From CAVTPU01 sp963736695 (lineage in GTDB: Bacteria; Actinomycetota; Actinomycetes; Mycobacteriales; Micromonosporaceae): DNA of 64,000 nt. Position 1 is the first letter of the stretch, and each line of letters starts with the position of its first letter. Of this stretch, positions 35,201 to 43,648 are shown piece by piece. The notes beneath the pieces were generated by a model that was not told the origin of the DNA, did no database searches, and saw nothing but the letters and a program-made list of their open reading frames with translations. The stretch is from contig CAVTPU010000004.1 in NCBI GenBank assembly GCA_963736695.1, forward strand, positions 682,001 through 746,000, read 5' to 3'. A program made the position numbers and the translations under genes.

Positions 35201-35530
35201 TCATCTCCGGCAGGAACCCCAACGCCCGGCGCCGCCCAGCACTCCAGCGCCCAACACGAATCCGAAGTCATACCAGTTGCCGTTGTTGTGCACGTCATAG
35301 ATGCTCACACTGTCGGTGAAGAGCGAGATGATAAACGAGATCGGCAGAATTATCCCCTGCCACAATCCGGCCCAGAAACCTGAAATGTGGCCGGTGTCCA
35401 CATCGGCCACATTGTTGGGTCCCGCGAGTCCCGCGCAGGCGCTGAGCCCGCCGAGCACCATCACCCCGAGGACAGTCACCACGATGACGCGACGGCCGGG
35501 CCGCCGGTCGGATCTCTGCGATGCAGCCAC
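35201..35530 (-). CDS. Small conserved actinobacterial lipoprotein/membrane protein
   Basis: The 109-residue protein has a basic N-terminus, a hydrophobic segment and a lipobox (LGGLSAC, Cys32), so it is probably lipid-anchored. The rest contains GFWAGLWQGIILPISFIISLF then SIYDVHNNGNWYDFGFVLG, a pattern I recognise as a widespread actinobacterial family of unknown function (FW-x-G-x-W-x-G...VHNNG-x-WY-x-FGF). A second membrane segment lies at about 50-70. The start is a GTG. It is convergent with lsr2. No function is proposed. Confidence 0.72.
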   Translation of the reverse strand: MAASQRSDRRPGRRVIVVTVLGVMVLGGLSACAGLAGPNNVADVDTGHISGFWAGLWQGIILPISFIISLFTDSVSIYDVHNNGNWYDFGFVLGAGVLGGAGRWGSCRR

Positions 35531-35673
35531 TCCCGCACCTCACATTCGTCGAAGTCGCCCAGCACACGCCGGCGTCGCCTCATCCTCGCCGAACAGGCCG
35601 CGACGGGCGGCCTTTGCATTCGACAACCACCCATCGACGCGCCCCCTGGTGTGTCCGGGGCTAAAGTGACGTC

Positions 35674-36219
35674 ATGGCGGTCGAGTCACTCATGGTCGAA
35701 CTGGGCACACCGGCACCCGATTTCACACTCCCGGACGCGCATGGCGTTGTCTTCTCCCGCGACGAGATCGCGGCAGGGCGACCGCTGCTGGTTGCGTTCG
35801 TGTGCAACCACTGCCCGTACGTGAAGCATCTCGAACATGAGTTCGGCGCGCTCACTCGCGACGTCGCGGGCTTGGCGATCGCGGCGATCTGCACCAACGA
35901 CGCCGAGGCCTATCCCGATGACGCCCCCGCCCGGCTCGCCGAACAGGCCGAGCGGGCCGGGTGGGACTTCCCCTATCTCGTCGACGCCGACCAAACCGTC
36001 GGGCGGGCCTATCGGGCAGCCTGCACTCCGGACTTCTTCCTCTTCGACGCGGGGCTGCGCCTGGCCTATCGGGGCGCGTTTGACGACTCCACCCCCGGCA
36101 ACAAACAGCAGGTGACGGGCGCGTCGCTGCGCGAGGCGATCGACCGGGTGCTTGCCGGCGAGGCCGTGCCCGAACCGCACCGTCCGAGCATGGGGTGTTC
36201 CATCAAGTGGCGGGAGTGA
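35674..36219 (+). CDS. Thioredoxin-fold redox protein (AhpC/TlpA-like) with CNHC motif
   Basis: The 181-residue protein begins with a peroxiredoxin-like lead (GTPAPDFTLPDAHG) and has the active-site-like motif CNHCPYVKHLE, a form of CxxC seen in a family of small cytoplasmic thioredoxin-like proteins. FLFDAGLRLAYRGAFDD and a closing GCSIKW follow. It likely performs thiol-disulfide exchange or peroxide reduction; the substrate is unknown. No signal peptide. An alternative start is the ATG at 35692. A short SCO4848-type gene follows after 24 bases. Confidence 0.83.
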   Translation: MAVESLMVELGTPAPDFTLPDAHGVVFSRDEIAAGRPLLVAFVCNHCPYVKHLEHEFGALTRDVAGLAIAAICTNDAEAYPDDAPARLAEQAERAGWDFPYLVDADQTVGRAYRAACTPDFFLFDAGLRLAYRGAFDDSTPGNKQQVTGASLREAIDRVLAGEAVPEPHRPSMGCSIKWRE

Positions 36220-36243
36220 CGTGGCGTGGCATACTCCCCCACC

Positions 36244-36501
36244 ATGGTGCTTTCACGCGGATGGTCCTGGTTTCTCATCGCCGTCGGGGTCTGGACTTGG
36301 GTCATCTGGCCGCGTTTCATGGTCGCGATCTGGAACGACCCCCGGTCGTGGTCGACCCGACAGGTCGGTGAGGGCTCGGGCACCTCGTTCCTGTGGGTCC
36401 ACGTCGCGCTCATCGCCGTGTCCCTGATCATCGGCACCGTGATCGGGGTCCTCGGCATTCGATGCGTACGGGCACTGCGGAGCACAGCCCACAAGGACTG
36501 A
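36244..36501 (+). CDS. SCO4848-family small membrane protein
   Basis: The 85-residue protein (start MVLSRGWSWFLIAVGVW; the GTG at 36226 is an alternative) has two membrane helices, with WNDPRSWST and TSFLWVHVALIAVS between and within them. This matches the actinobacterial SCO4848 family, whose function is unknown. It lies between the thioredoxin-like and P-type ATPase genes on the same strand and could be part of the same transcript. Confidence 0.75.
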   Translation: MVLSRGWSWFLIAVGVWTWVIWPRFMVAIWNDPRSWSTRQVGEGSGTSFLWVHVALIAVSLIIGTVIGVLGIRCVRALRSTAHKD

Positions 36502-36553
36502 CGTCGCGCCGACTCGCCACTCGGGGCTGGCGACACGGGCAGAATCAGCCTTT

Positions 36554-39310
36554 GTGGGTGAGGATTCAGAAGGCGACGACTCGGCGGACGTCGGCAGCCC
36601 CGCCGGCGATGAGTCGTCTCCCGACCCACGCGAGCCGATCAATCTATTGCTGCGCCAATTGCGAGCCCGGCCGGATGGGCTCTCGTCGCGCGAGGCAGCC
36701 CGGCGGCTCGTCGCCTATGGCCCCAACCGGCTGACCCGCCGGCCCGGCCGACACTGGGCGCGGGACCTTGCGGCGCAGTTCACCCACCCGCTGGCCCTGC
36801 TGCTGTGGGCGGCCGCCGGGCTGGCCTATGTCGGCGGATCGGGCCCGCTCGGCGCCGCGATCGTCGCGGTCATCATCCTCAACGCGGGTTTCGCGTTCAG
36901 TCAGGAGCGGCAGGCCGAGCGCGCGGTCGAGGCACTCGCCCGCTATCTGCCTCCCCGGGCGACCGTCATTCGCGACGGCCGCCACCAGATCATCGACGCG
37001 TCCGGGCTGGTGCCCGGCGACGTGCTCAGCATCGGCGAGGGCGAACGGGTGTGCGCCGACGCCCGCCTCATCAACGGGTCTATCGAGATCGATCTGTCCA
37101 CATTGACCGGTGAGGCTGTTCCGGTGGCGCGCTCCGCGAATCTTGTCGACACCGCCGGCCCGCTGATGCAGGCGCGCGACCTAGTCTTCTCGGGCTCGGA
37201 GTGCACCGGCGGCGAGGCCACCGCGCTCGTGTTCGCCACCGGGATGCACACCGAGCTGGGCCGCATCGCTGCCCTGTCCCAGCGGGTCGGCCGCGATATC
37301 AGCCCGCTGGAACACCAGGTCACCCGCGTCGCCTGGCTGATCGCGGCCGTCGCCGTCGGGGTGGGCGCGGCGTTCGTGCCGCTGGGCACGCTCGTCGCGG
37401 GCCTGCCTGTCGCCGATACCCTGACCTTCGCCATCGGCCTGCTCGTCGCCAACGTGCCGGAGGGGCTCCTGCCGACGATCACGTTGGCCTTGGCGTTGGG
37501 CGTGCGGGAGCTAACCCGCGCCGGTGCCGTCGTCAAGCGACTCTCCTCAGTGGAGACACTCGGTTCGACCACGGTGATCTGCACCGACAAGACCGGCACC
37601 CTCACTGAGAACCGGATGCGGGCCGAGGCGGTCTGGACCGGCACCGACTCCGACCGGCTCGACGATCTCCTGCCGGCGTCACGACGCCTCGCCGGGCCGA
37701 TCGCGGCCTGCTCGAACGCCGAGATCGATCCGACCGGCGTCGGCGCCGACACCGGAGACCCCACCGAGGTGGCGATGCTGCACGCGGCGGCGACGCTCGG
37801 CGCCGACACCCGCGCCTCGACCCGGGAGCGCGGCCGGCGCCGCGAGTTTCGCTTCGACCCCACCCTACGCCTCATGACCACAGTGGACGATGTGGATGGA
37901 AAACTGTGGGCTCATAGCAAGGGGGCGCCGGAGGCGGTGCTCGGCCGCGTCACCACCGTGCTCGACGCCGACGGCACACCACATCCTCTCAACGCCGAAC
38001 GACGAGCGGCGGTCGAGCAGGCGACCTCGCGATATGCCGAGGCGGGCCTGCGCGTGCTCGCGGTGGCGCGCCGCGAGCTCGATCCCGCCAAGCCGCTGCC
38101 GGAACGGCGCGATGATGTCGAAGCCGACCTCACCCTGCTCGGCCTCGTCGCGATCGCCGACCCGCCACGCCCCGAGGTCGCCGAGGCGGTCGCCGCGTGC
38201 CACACCGCCGGCATCCGCCTCATCGTCGTGACTGGAGACTATGGACAGACGGCGGCGCAGATCGCACGCCAGGTCGGCATCGGGCGGGCCGGTGTGCGGG
38301 TGGTCTCCGGTGAGGAACTCGACGCGATGTCCGAAGACGCGCTCGACGACCTGCTCGACGCGCATCGCGAGCTCATCTTCGCCCGGAGCTCGCCCGAGGC
38401 GAAGCTGCGCATCGCCGACGCCCTGCGCGACCAGGGCCATGTGGTGGCGATGACGGGCGACGGGGTCAACGACGCTCCGGCGTTGCGGCGGGCCGACATC
38501 GGCGTGGCGATGGGGCGGTCTGGCACCGATGTCGCCCGGGAGGCCTCGACGCTGGTGCTCACCGACGACAACTTCGCCACCATCGTCGCCGCGGTGCGGG
38601 CCGGTCGGCGAGCCTACGACAACGTACGCAAATTCATTGTGTATATCTTCGCGCACGCCACGCCCGAGGTCGTGCCGTTCCTTATCTTCGCGATCAGCGG
38701 CGGAGCGGTGCCACTGCCGCTGACCGTGATGCAGATCCTCGCGATCGACCTCGGCACCGAGACCCTCCCCGCCTTGGCCCTGGGCCGCGAGCCCGCGGAG
38801 CCGGGCCTCATGCGCCGGTCACCTCGCCCCCGCAGCGCGTCGGTGGTTGACGCGACGATGCTGTGGCGGGCCTGGGGGCTGCTCGGAGGGGTCTCGGCGG
38901 TGCTGGTCACCGGCGGGTTCTTCGTCACGTTGATCGCCGGCGGCTGGCACTGGGGAGAGTCGGTGGAGCCCGGCACGCCGCTTCATCACGTGTGGCGAGA
39001 GGCGACGACGATGACGTTTCTCGGCATCGTGGCCTGCCAGCTCGGCACCGCGTTCGCCGCCCGCACTCAGGTGGCGTCGTTGCGCGAAATCGGCGTGACG
39101 ACCAACCGCTGGCTGTTGTGGGGCATCGTCTTCGAGCTCGGATTCGCCGCAGCGGTCGTCGGCGTGCCGATGCTGCAGCGGGTGTTCGGCACCGCTGTGC
39201 CGCCCCTGGGGCATCTGCTGCTGCTCATCCCGTTTCCAATCGTGGTCTGGGGTGCCGATGAGCTGTGGCGGTGGCGGGTGCGACGCAGGCTGGATATGCG
39301 GGACCTGTGA
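36554..39310 (+). CDS. P-type cation-transporting ATPase (P2/calcium-pump type)
   Basis: The 918-residue pump starts at a GTG. Its order is: N-terminal cation-ATPase domain (RPDGLSSREAARRLVAYGPN), actuator domain with TGEAVP (185-190), helix 4 motif VPEGLLP (301-307) as in P2-type pumps, phosphorylation site Asp345 (DKTGTLTEN), nucleotide domain with KGAPE, hinge TGDGVNDAPAL, and C-terminal helices. PEGL in helix 4 and the overall length point to the Ca2+ or Na+/K+-like P2 group rather than a heavy-metal pump. The transported ion is inferred. The first 30 residues are acidic and probably disordered. Confidence 0.92.
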   Translation: MGEDSEGDDSADVGSPAGDESSPDPREPINLLLRQLRARPDGLSSREAARRLVAYGPNRLTRRPGRHWARDLAAQFTHPLALLLWAAAGLAYVGGSGPLGAAIVAVIILNAGFAFSQERQAERAVEALARYLPPRATVIRDGRHQIIDASGLVPGDVLSIGEGERVCADARLINGSIEIDLSTLTGEAVPVARSANLVDTAGPLMQARDLVFSGSECTGGEATALVFATGMHTELGRIAALSQRVGRDISPLEHQVTRVAWLIAAVAVGVGAAFVPLGTLVAGLPVADTLTFAIGLLVANVPEGLLPTITLALALGVRELTRAGAVVKRLSSVETLGSTTVICTDKTGTLTENRMRAEAVWTGTDSDRLDDLLPASRRLAGPIAACSNAEIDPTGVGADTGDPTEVAMLHAAATLGADTRASTRERGRRREFRFDPTLRLMTTVDDVDGKLWAHSKGAPEAVLGRVTTVLDADGTPHPLNAERRAAVEQATSRYAEAGLRVLAVARRELDPAKPLPERRDDVEADLTLLGLVAIADPPRPEVAEAVAACHTAGIRLIVVTGDYGQTAAQIARQVGIGRAGVRVVSGEELDAMSEDALDDLLDAHRELIFARSSPEAKLRIADALRDQGHVVAMTGDGVNDAPALRRADIGVAMGRSGTDVAREASTLVLTDDNFATIVAAVRAGRRAYDNVRKFIVYIFAHATPEVVPFLIFAISGGAVPLPLTVMQILAIDLGTETLPALALGREPAEPGLMRRSPRPRSASVVDATMLWRAWGLLGGVSAVLVTGGFFVTLIAGGWHWGESVEPGTPLHHVWREATTMTFLGIVACQLGTAFAARTQVASLREIGVTTNRWLLWGIVFELGFAAAVVGVPMLQRVFGTAVPPLGHLLLLIPFPIVVWGADELWRWRVRRRLDMRDL

Positions 39311-39415
39311 CCCTGGGCGAGCGGGCAGGCCGACCCTGCACGCTCAAGGGCACGGCCGGACAGGGTAGAAGTGTCCGGAAAAGTAGCATTCGCCGACAAG
39401 AGGAGGTGGGTGACG

Positions 39416-39862
39416 ATGGCATCGCAGACAGCGCGCATCGAGGAGCACCCCGATATCGTCGGGCTGCGGATGCGCTATGAGCAGGTGGCGGAGACCCGAG
39501 CCGCGCACGTGGTGGACGGGCTCAGCCTCCTGACCGGGCTCTTCGTGGCGGCGTCCGCGTGGATCGTCGGCTTCACGGCCACCACGCTCGCCGCCACAAA
39601 CCTCATCACCGGAATCGCCCTCGCGCTGCTGGCGCTGGGATTCGCCTCGGCGTTCGGCCGCACGCACGGCATCGCCTGGGTCGCGCCAGTGCTTGGCGTC
39701 TGGACAATCCTTTCGCCGTGGCTGGTCAGCGGCAGTGTCGCCACCGGTCGGACGATCGCGACCAACGTGATCGCCGGCGGGGTCTATCTGGTGCTGAGCC
39801 TCTCGGCGATGTGGCTCGGGATGCGGCGGGCAGGTGGCCGGTCATCCGCGACGCGGGGTTGA
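39416..39862 (+). CDS. SPW-repeat membrane protein
   Basis: The ATG at 39416 has a near-perfect ribosome site, AGGAGGTG, 7 bases upstream, so it is preferred to an in-frame start at 39371. The 148-residue protein has four membrane helices in two similar halves; LLTGLFVAASAWIVGF and GVWTILSPWLVSG carry the repeated S-(P/A)-W motif that names the family. Function is unknown. It follows the P-type ATPase on the same strand. The strong ribosome site suggests high expression. Confidence 0.82.
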   Translation: MASQTARIEEHPDIVGLRMRYEQVAETRAAHVVDGLSLLTGLFVAASAWIVGFTATTLAATNLITGIALALLALGFASAFGRTHGIAWVAPVLGVWTILSPWLVSGSVATGRTIATNVIAGGVYLVLSLSAMWLGMRRAGGRSSATRG

Positions 39863-39921
39863 TTCACCGGGAGAGGCGGAATCGCTGCGGCGACGCGGCG
39901 ACCCGTGTGAAGATGTGGGAA

Positions 39922-39955
39922 GCGGGGCGGACCATCGAAAGATGGTCCGCCCCGC
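39922..39955. terminator. 15-base-pair GC hairpin with GAAA loop
   Basis: Arms 39922-39936 and 39941-39955 are fully complementary around the stable tetraloop GAAA. It lies between the convergent SPW-repeat and Hrp1-like genes, 60 bases after one stop and 54 before the other, and can terminate both transcripts. No T-run follows. Confidence 0.8.
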
Positions 39956-40008
39956 GACTTCACTGTCTGGCCGGCCCAGCTGCGGCGTCGGCTCAGCTAT
40001 CTGGCCGG

Positions 40009-40437
40009 CTAGCTGCTCGGTGGTGCGCCGTAGATCGCCGCCGCGAACTCGCTGATCTGCTGCTCATCGAGGTGAGTCGCGAGATCAGCCTCGCTGATCA
40101 TCCCCACCAGGCGACGCTCGTCCAGCACCGGGACCCGACGGATCTTGTGCTTCTCCATCGTCTGCAGCACCTCGGTCTCGTCCGCGTCCGCGTCGACCCA
40201 GACCGGGGTGCCCAGCGCGAGCTCCCCAGCGGTCAACACGTGCGGGTCGAAGCCCTCCGCCACGCACCGGACCACGATGTCGCGATCGGTGATGATGCCG
40301 CGCAGTTTCCCGTCGGCACCACAGATCGGCAGGGCACCCACGTGTGAGTCCCGCATCCTCTTCGCGGCCGCGATCACCGCGTCGTCCGCACTGACGCATT
40401 CTGCACCCAGGTGCATGATCTGGCGTGCTGTGCTCAT
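40009..40437 (-). CDS. hrp1: Hypoxic-response-protein-1-like CBS-domain protein
   Basis: The 142-residue protein consists of two CBS domains (about 8-60 and 72-125). It is strikingly close to M. tuberculosis Hrp1 (Rv2626c), with the same openings STARxIM, HVGALPICGADGKLRGIITDRDIV and KIRRVPVLDERRLVGMISEADLATHL. CBS pairs bind adenine nucleotides and act as energy sensors. In mycobacteria Rv2626c belongs to the DosR hypoxia regulon. No DosR-like site was found in the 180 bases upstream here. Confidence 0.88.
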   Translation of the reverse strand: MSTARQIMHLGAECVSADDAVIAAAKRMRDSHVGALPICGADGKLRGIITDRDIVVRCVAEGFDPHVLTAGELALGTPVWVDADADETEVLQTMEKHKIRRVPVLDERRLVGMISEADLATHLDEQQISEFAAAIYGAPPSS

Positions 40438-40511
40438 GCGACACCTCCCCAGAATGGTTGTGGTATTGCACTGTCGAGCCTACGGCGCGGGCGGTGACGG
40501 TCGAAGCGAAT

Positions 40512-40541
40512 CGTGGGCACCCCCATCAGAGGGTGCCCACG
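40512..40541 (-). terminator. Hairpin terminator of the twin rubrerythrin gene
   Basis: CGTGGGCACCC (40512-40522) pairs perfectly with GGGTGCCCACG (40531-40541), 11 base pairs with an 8-base loop. It is 81 bases past the stop of the leftward rubrerythrin gene and ahead of the leftward CBS gene, so it separates the two transcripts. Confidence 0.7.
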
Positions 40542-40622
40542 TAGACGGTTCTGGTGTTGTCATGTCGCACCGGTGGTGCGGATGCGACTGGTGTGAATGC
40601 CGGTTGGTGCCGACGGGACCAG

Positions 40623-41783
40623 TCAGGAACGCGTGAGTCGCCCGGTGGAGAGTTGCCGCAACGCGCGGGTGTAAGCCGAGGCGTGTCCGGCTTCGTCCCG
40701 CGCGATCTCACGGAACAGCATCGAGGCTCGAAGATCACCGACGCTCATCGCCATCCGGGCATACGACGGATACATGGTGCGCGCCTCATAACGCTCACCG
40801 GCGATCGCCGTGCGCAGATTGGCGGCGTTGGACCGGACGAGACCCGCCAACGCGGCCTCCTCGGCGAAGTGCTCACCGAGCTCCGCCCCGGCCGTGTTGA
40901 TGAACAGTCGGGCCACGCGCGGCAGACCGGCCCGGCGAGCGGCCTCCGCATACCAGGTGTAGGAGGCGTTCGCGAACGCCTCCCCCTTCATCGCGGTCAT
41001 GAGGTTGGTCGCGGTCTGTCCTGTGCAGGCGGGCAGAGACATCGGCACCGGCACCGGCATGACGACCTCGCCCACCGGCACGACTCGCCCCGATCCTGGG
41101 TTGCGCAACACGTCCAGCGCCTCGGCGAAGGTCTGCGCGTGCCGCGCCTCATCGAGGCTGATCTCGTCGAAGAGTTCGGCGGCCGCGTCACATCCGTCGA
41201 GACGAGCCTGTCGGGCGAACCCCGGATACATCGTGGTCGACTCATATGTCTCGCCGGCGATCGCCGTGCGCAGGTTGTCGGTGGCGCTGCCGCCGAAGCC
41301 GATGAGCGCGGCCTCCTTCGCGAAGTGATCAAAGCGTTCGGTGTGCGCGGTGGTGGTGAAGAGCAGCGCGAGCCCCTCATATCCGGTGCGCATCGCCTGC
41401 TGCGCGTAGGCGTGATAGGACGCGTGCGCGAAGGCCTCGCCATGCATCGCCGCGAGCGCATTATCCTTTGTGGACTGGTCTAGTGTCGGGCGAATCGGCA
41501 GCGCGACGATCGGCCCGGCCCCGATCGCGGGGGCAGGCCTCGCGACGACCCGACTCGACGGGACTGGACTCGCGACCGCGTGAACGGGGGCGATCTGGCT
41601 GGCGAGCCCGGCCCCGGCGGTGACCACGCCACAGAACGCGGCGGTGAGAGTCGCGGCGCGGCCGAATCGCGGTCGGCGCCGATCGCCGGAGCGATGCCGA
41701 CCTGCGGCTACGCGCGGCCCTCCGGTTGTTCGGTGATCACCGGAATAGTTAGGCACGTGAATCGGCTGAGGTTCTATGATCAT
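40623..41783 (-). CDS. Exported twin rubrerythrin-like di-iron protein
   Basis: The ATG at 41783 has GGAGG 5 bases upstream; the frame is open to 41987. The 386-residue protein begins with an Arg-rich lead and a hydrophobic segment (RFGRAATLTAAFCGVVTAGAG) that looks like a signal or anchor. Two homologous ferritin-like domains of about 120 residues follow, each with a first-helix GEAFAxASY, a central GExYExxTMYP and a last-helix E-I-x-x-D-E-A-x-H. These are rubrerythrin-type di-iron ligands. There is no rubredoxin domain. Rubrerythrins reduce peroxide in the cytoplasm; an exported double copy is unusual. Possible roles are peroxide defence or iron handling. Confidence 0.82.
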   Translation of the reverse strand: MIIEPQPIHVPNYSGDHRTTGGPRVAAGRHRSGDRRRPRFGRAATLTAAFCGVVTAGAGLASQIAPVHAVASPVPSSRVVARPAPAIGAGPIVALPIRPTLDQSTKDNALAAMHGEAFAHASYHAYAQQAMRTGYEGLALLFTTTAHTERFDHFAKEAALIGFGGSATDNLRTAIAGETYESTTMYPGFARQARLDGCDAAAELFDEISLDEARHAQTFAEALDVLRNPGSGRVVPVGEVVMPVPVPMSLPACTGQTATNLMTAMKGEAFANASYTWYAEAARRAGLPRVARLFINTAGAELGEHFAEEAALAGLVRSNAANLRTAIAGERYEARTMYPSYARMAMSVGDLRASMLFREIARDEAGHASAYTRALRQLSTGRLTRS

Positions 41784-42035
41784 CTGGTCCTCCGTGTTTC
41801 GTCGTCGCCAGGGGTCGGTCCCTCCACTACAACCAACGATGTCGGCCCGATGGGCGTGATGCCGCGGGCCCGACTCACCGCCGCCGAGTGAAAACGCGCT
41901 TCTTCGCGGACGGCGGTGGCGGGGTGTACGGTGACGACTGACGACCGGCGCGCCGGGCACGGTCGCCCGCCACTTCGGGCGTACCATTTGGGTGGTTTTA
42001 TCGGGTCACTCGCGACGCTCGACAGGTGATTGATC

Positions 42036-42482
42036 ATGCGTGTCTCCCACTTCGGGCCGTGCTTCGTCGTCGACCACGTCGCGCTGACCGCGCAGTTCTA
42101 TGTGGACCACTTCGGCTTCACCGTGGACCACTCGACCGGCTGGTTCGCGAGTCTGAGCAACGGCGAACCCGAGCACCACCTGAGCTTCATCCGACGCGGG
42201 ATGCGCCTGCTCCCCCCGCCCTATGGCGACCGAACCGTCACCGGCGCGATCATCGGCTTCCACGTCGATGACGCCGAGGCCGAGGCGTGCCGACTGCGTG
42301 ACGCCGGGGTTCGCGTCCTCACCGGACTGGTCGACGAACCATATGGGCAACGACACTTTCTCTGCACCGACCCCAACGACATCCTCATCGATGTCATCGA
42401 AGCGACGGCCGCCGACGACGACTGGCTCGACCGATATGCGATGCCGCACCGCGTCGCGAAGGCGTCGTCCGGGAGGACTTGA
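42036..42482 (+). CDS. VOC-superfamily (glyoxalase-fold) protein
   Basis: The start at 42036 (MRVSHFGPCFVVDHVALTAQFYVDHFGF) gives 148 residues; a TTG two codons earlier is also open. One vicinal-oxygen-chelate domain is seen, with an N-terminal beta-alpha-beta unit, HLSFIRRG and a final DPNDILIDVIE strand. Proteins of this kind range from dioxygenases and lyases to resistance-type binding proteins. Metal ligands cannot be assigned with confidence. It is divergent from the rubrerythrin gene across a 252-base gap. Confidence 0.75.
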   Translation: MRVSHFGPCFVVDHVALTAQFYVDHFGFTVDHSTGWFASLSNGEPEHHLSFIRRGMRLLPPPYGDRTVTGAIIGFHVDDAEAEACRLRDAGVRVLTGLVDEPYGQRHFLCTDPNDILIDVIEATAADDDWLDRYAMPHRVAKASSGRT

Positions 42483-42509
42483 CCCGCCTCGCGCGACGGA
42501 TGGCAGACT

Positions 42510-42854
42510 GTGCCGGTGAAGCCGCTGAAACTGATCGAGACCACGCCGGGCAAATACTCGCTGTTGCTCAACGCCGGAACCACGGAGGTCGACGAGCTCG
42601 TGGAGAACCTGGGTCACCTGCCCAACGGCTATTTCTGGGAAGGTGTCGCGCAGTTGCTCGTCAGCACGCGGGCCCCAGGTCTCGACAAACGACTCGAGTA
42701 TGACCCGGAGGGCGGCATGTTCTGCGCCTATAGCACGGATCGCCCCGCGCTCGAGCAGCTCGGAGCGCTGATGAGCCTCGTCGCGTCCGACAAGGACCGG
42801 ATGCGCGAGCTCATCGCGGCGGCGGAGGCCGACGGTTTCGAGTTCGACGACTGA
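42510..42854 (+). CDS. Imm51-family immunity-like protein
   Basis: The 114-residue protein has the pattern of the Imm51 family of polymorphic-toxin immunity proteins: PGKYSLLLNAGTTEVDELVE, then GHLPNGYFWEGVAQLL, LEYDPEGGMFCAYS, LGALMSLVASD and a closing GFEFDD. It is acidic and cytoplasmic. No matching toxin gene is visible next to it, so it is an orphan or acts on a toxin encoded elsewhere. The start is a GTG (an alternative GTG lies two codons on). Its stop abuts the stop of the convergent polymer-forming protein gene with no gap. Confidence 0.75.
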   Translation: MPVKPLKLIETTPGKYSLLLNAGTTEVDELVENLGHLPNGYFWEGVAQLLVSTRAPGLDKRLEYDPEGGMFCAYSTDRPALEQLGALMSLVASDKDRMRELIAAAEADGFEFDD

Positions 42855-43517
42855 TCACTCGCGCAGCGCCGCCACGCCACCGGCCACCGCGTCGAGCAGA
42901 AAGAACGGATCGAACTGGCCGTTGTCGCCGCGTCGAAACGCCTCGGGTGTGACGACCCCCTCGAGCGCGGACGTGTCCCAACGTTGCGACATGATCACGG
43001 ATTCGTCGCGCACGAAAATGTGTCGCGCCCGGATGTTGTCGACGGATTCCTGCTCCAGGTAGAGGTTGTACCACGTGTCCTGCAACCAGAGCCCCGTCTC
43101 GCACCCGCCAACACACATGGAGATGCCGTAGGCGCAGACGAAGACGCACTCGTCGGCCCTCAGGGCTCCGGCGGTGAACAGGTAGGTGCGCACCAGTTCC
43201 ATCGCACGGCAGTGGATGTCGCCCGCCACCATGAGGATCTTATGTGCGGGGTTGCCATAGATGAGCCCGCCGACCCGCAGATCCCCAAGCACCAGCAGGG
43301 CACTGCAGAGGTGCAGGTCACCGTCGACGTGCAGCGCGCCGGGGATGACCGTGGGTCGGTTGACGACGAGTTCCGGCACGGTTCTCGGCGCGGGTGCCGA
43401 ACCGGACCCCGCTCCCTCGATCGAGCGCCGTCGCGCCATGATGGCCTCCGCGGTCCCGGCCGACCACTCGTCCGGGTCACACAGGCCACCGAAGAACGCC
43501 TCCAGGTCAAGAACCAT
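42855..43517 (-). CDS. Polymer-forming (bactofilin-like beta-helix) protein
   Basis: The ATG at 43517 (MVLDLEAFFGGLCDPDEW) gives 220 residues; the frame is open to 43616. After an N-terminal region of about 65 residues the sequence has short strand-turn units such as ALHVDGDLHLCSALLVLGDLRVGGLIYG and ILMVAGDIHCRAMEL, typical of a parallel beta helix like that of bactofilins. Several cysteines (about nine) are scattered in the helix. The family function here is unknown. It faces the Imm51 gene tail to tail. Confidence 0.55.
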   Translation of the reverse strand: MVLDLEAFFGGLCDPDEWSAGTAEAIMARRRSIEGAGSGSAPAPRTVPELVVNRPTVIPGALHVDGDLHLCSALLVLGDLRVGGLIYGNPAHKILMVAGDIHCRAMELVRTYLFTAGALRADECVFVCAYGISMCVGGCETGLWLQDTWYNLYLEQESVDNIRARHIFVRDESVIMSQRWDTSALEGVVTPEAFRRGDNGQFDPFFLLDAVAGGVAALRE

Positions 43518-43648
43518 TCGAGCAGGGTACGCGCATAGCGCCGCGGGCCGCCGCACCGGGCGCACGCCGTCGCCGAAGGTCCAAACCGGCACTGCCCCAC
43601 GGGGAGCCGTGAACACTCACCGGCCGATGCGCGAAGAAGGGGTGACGG

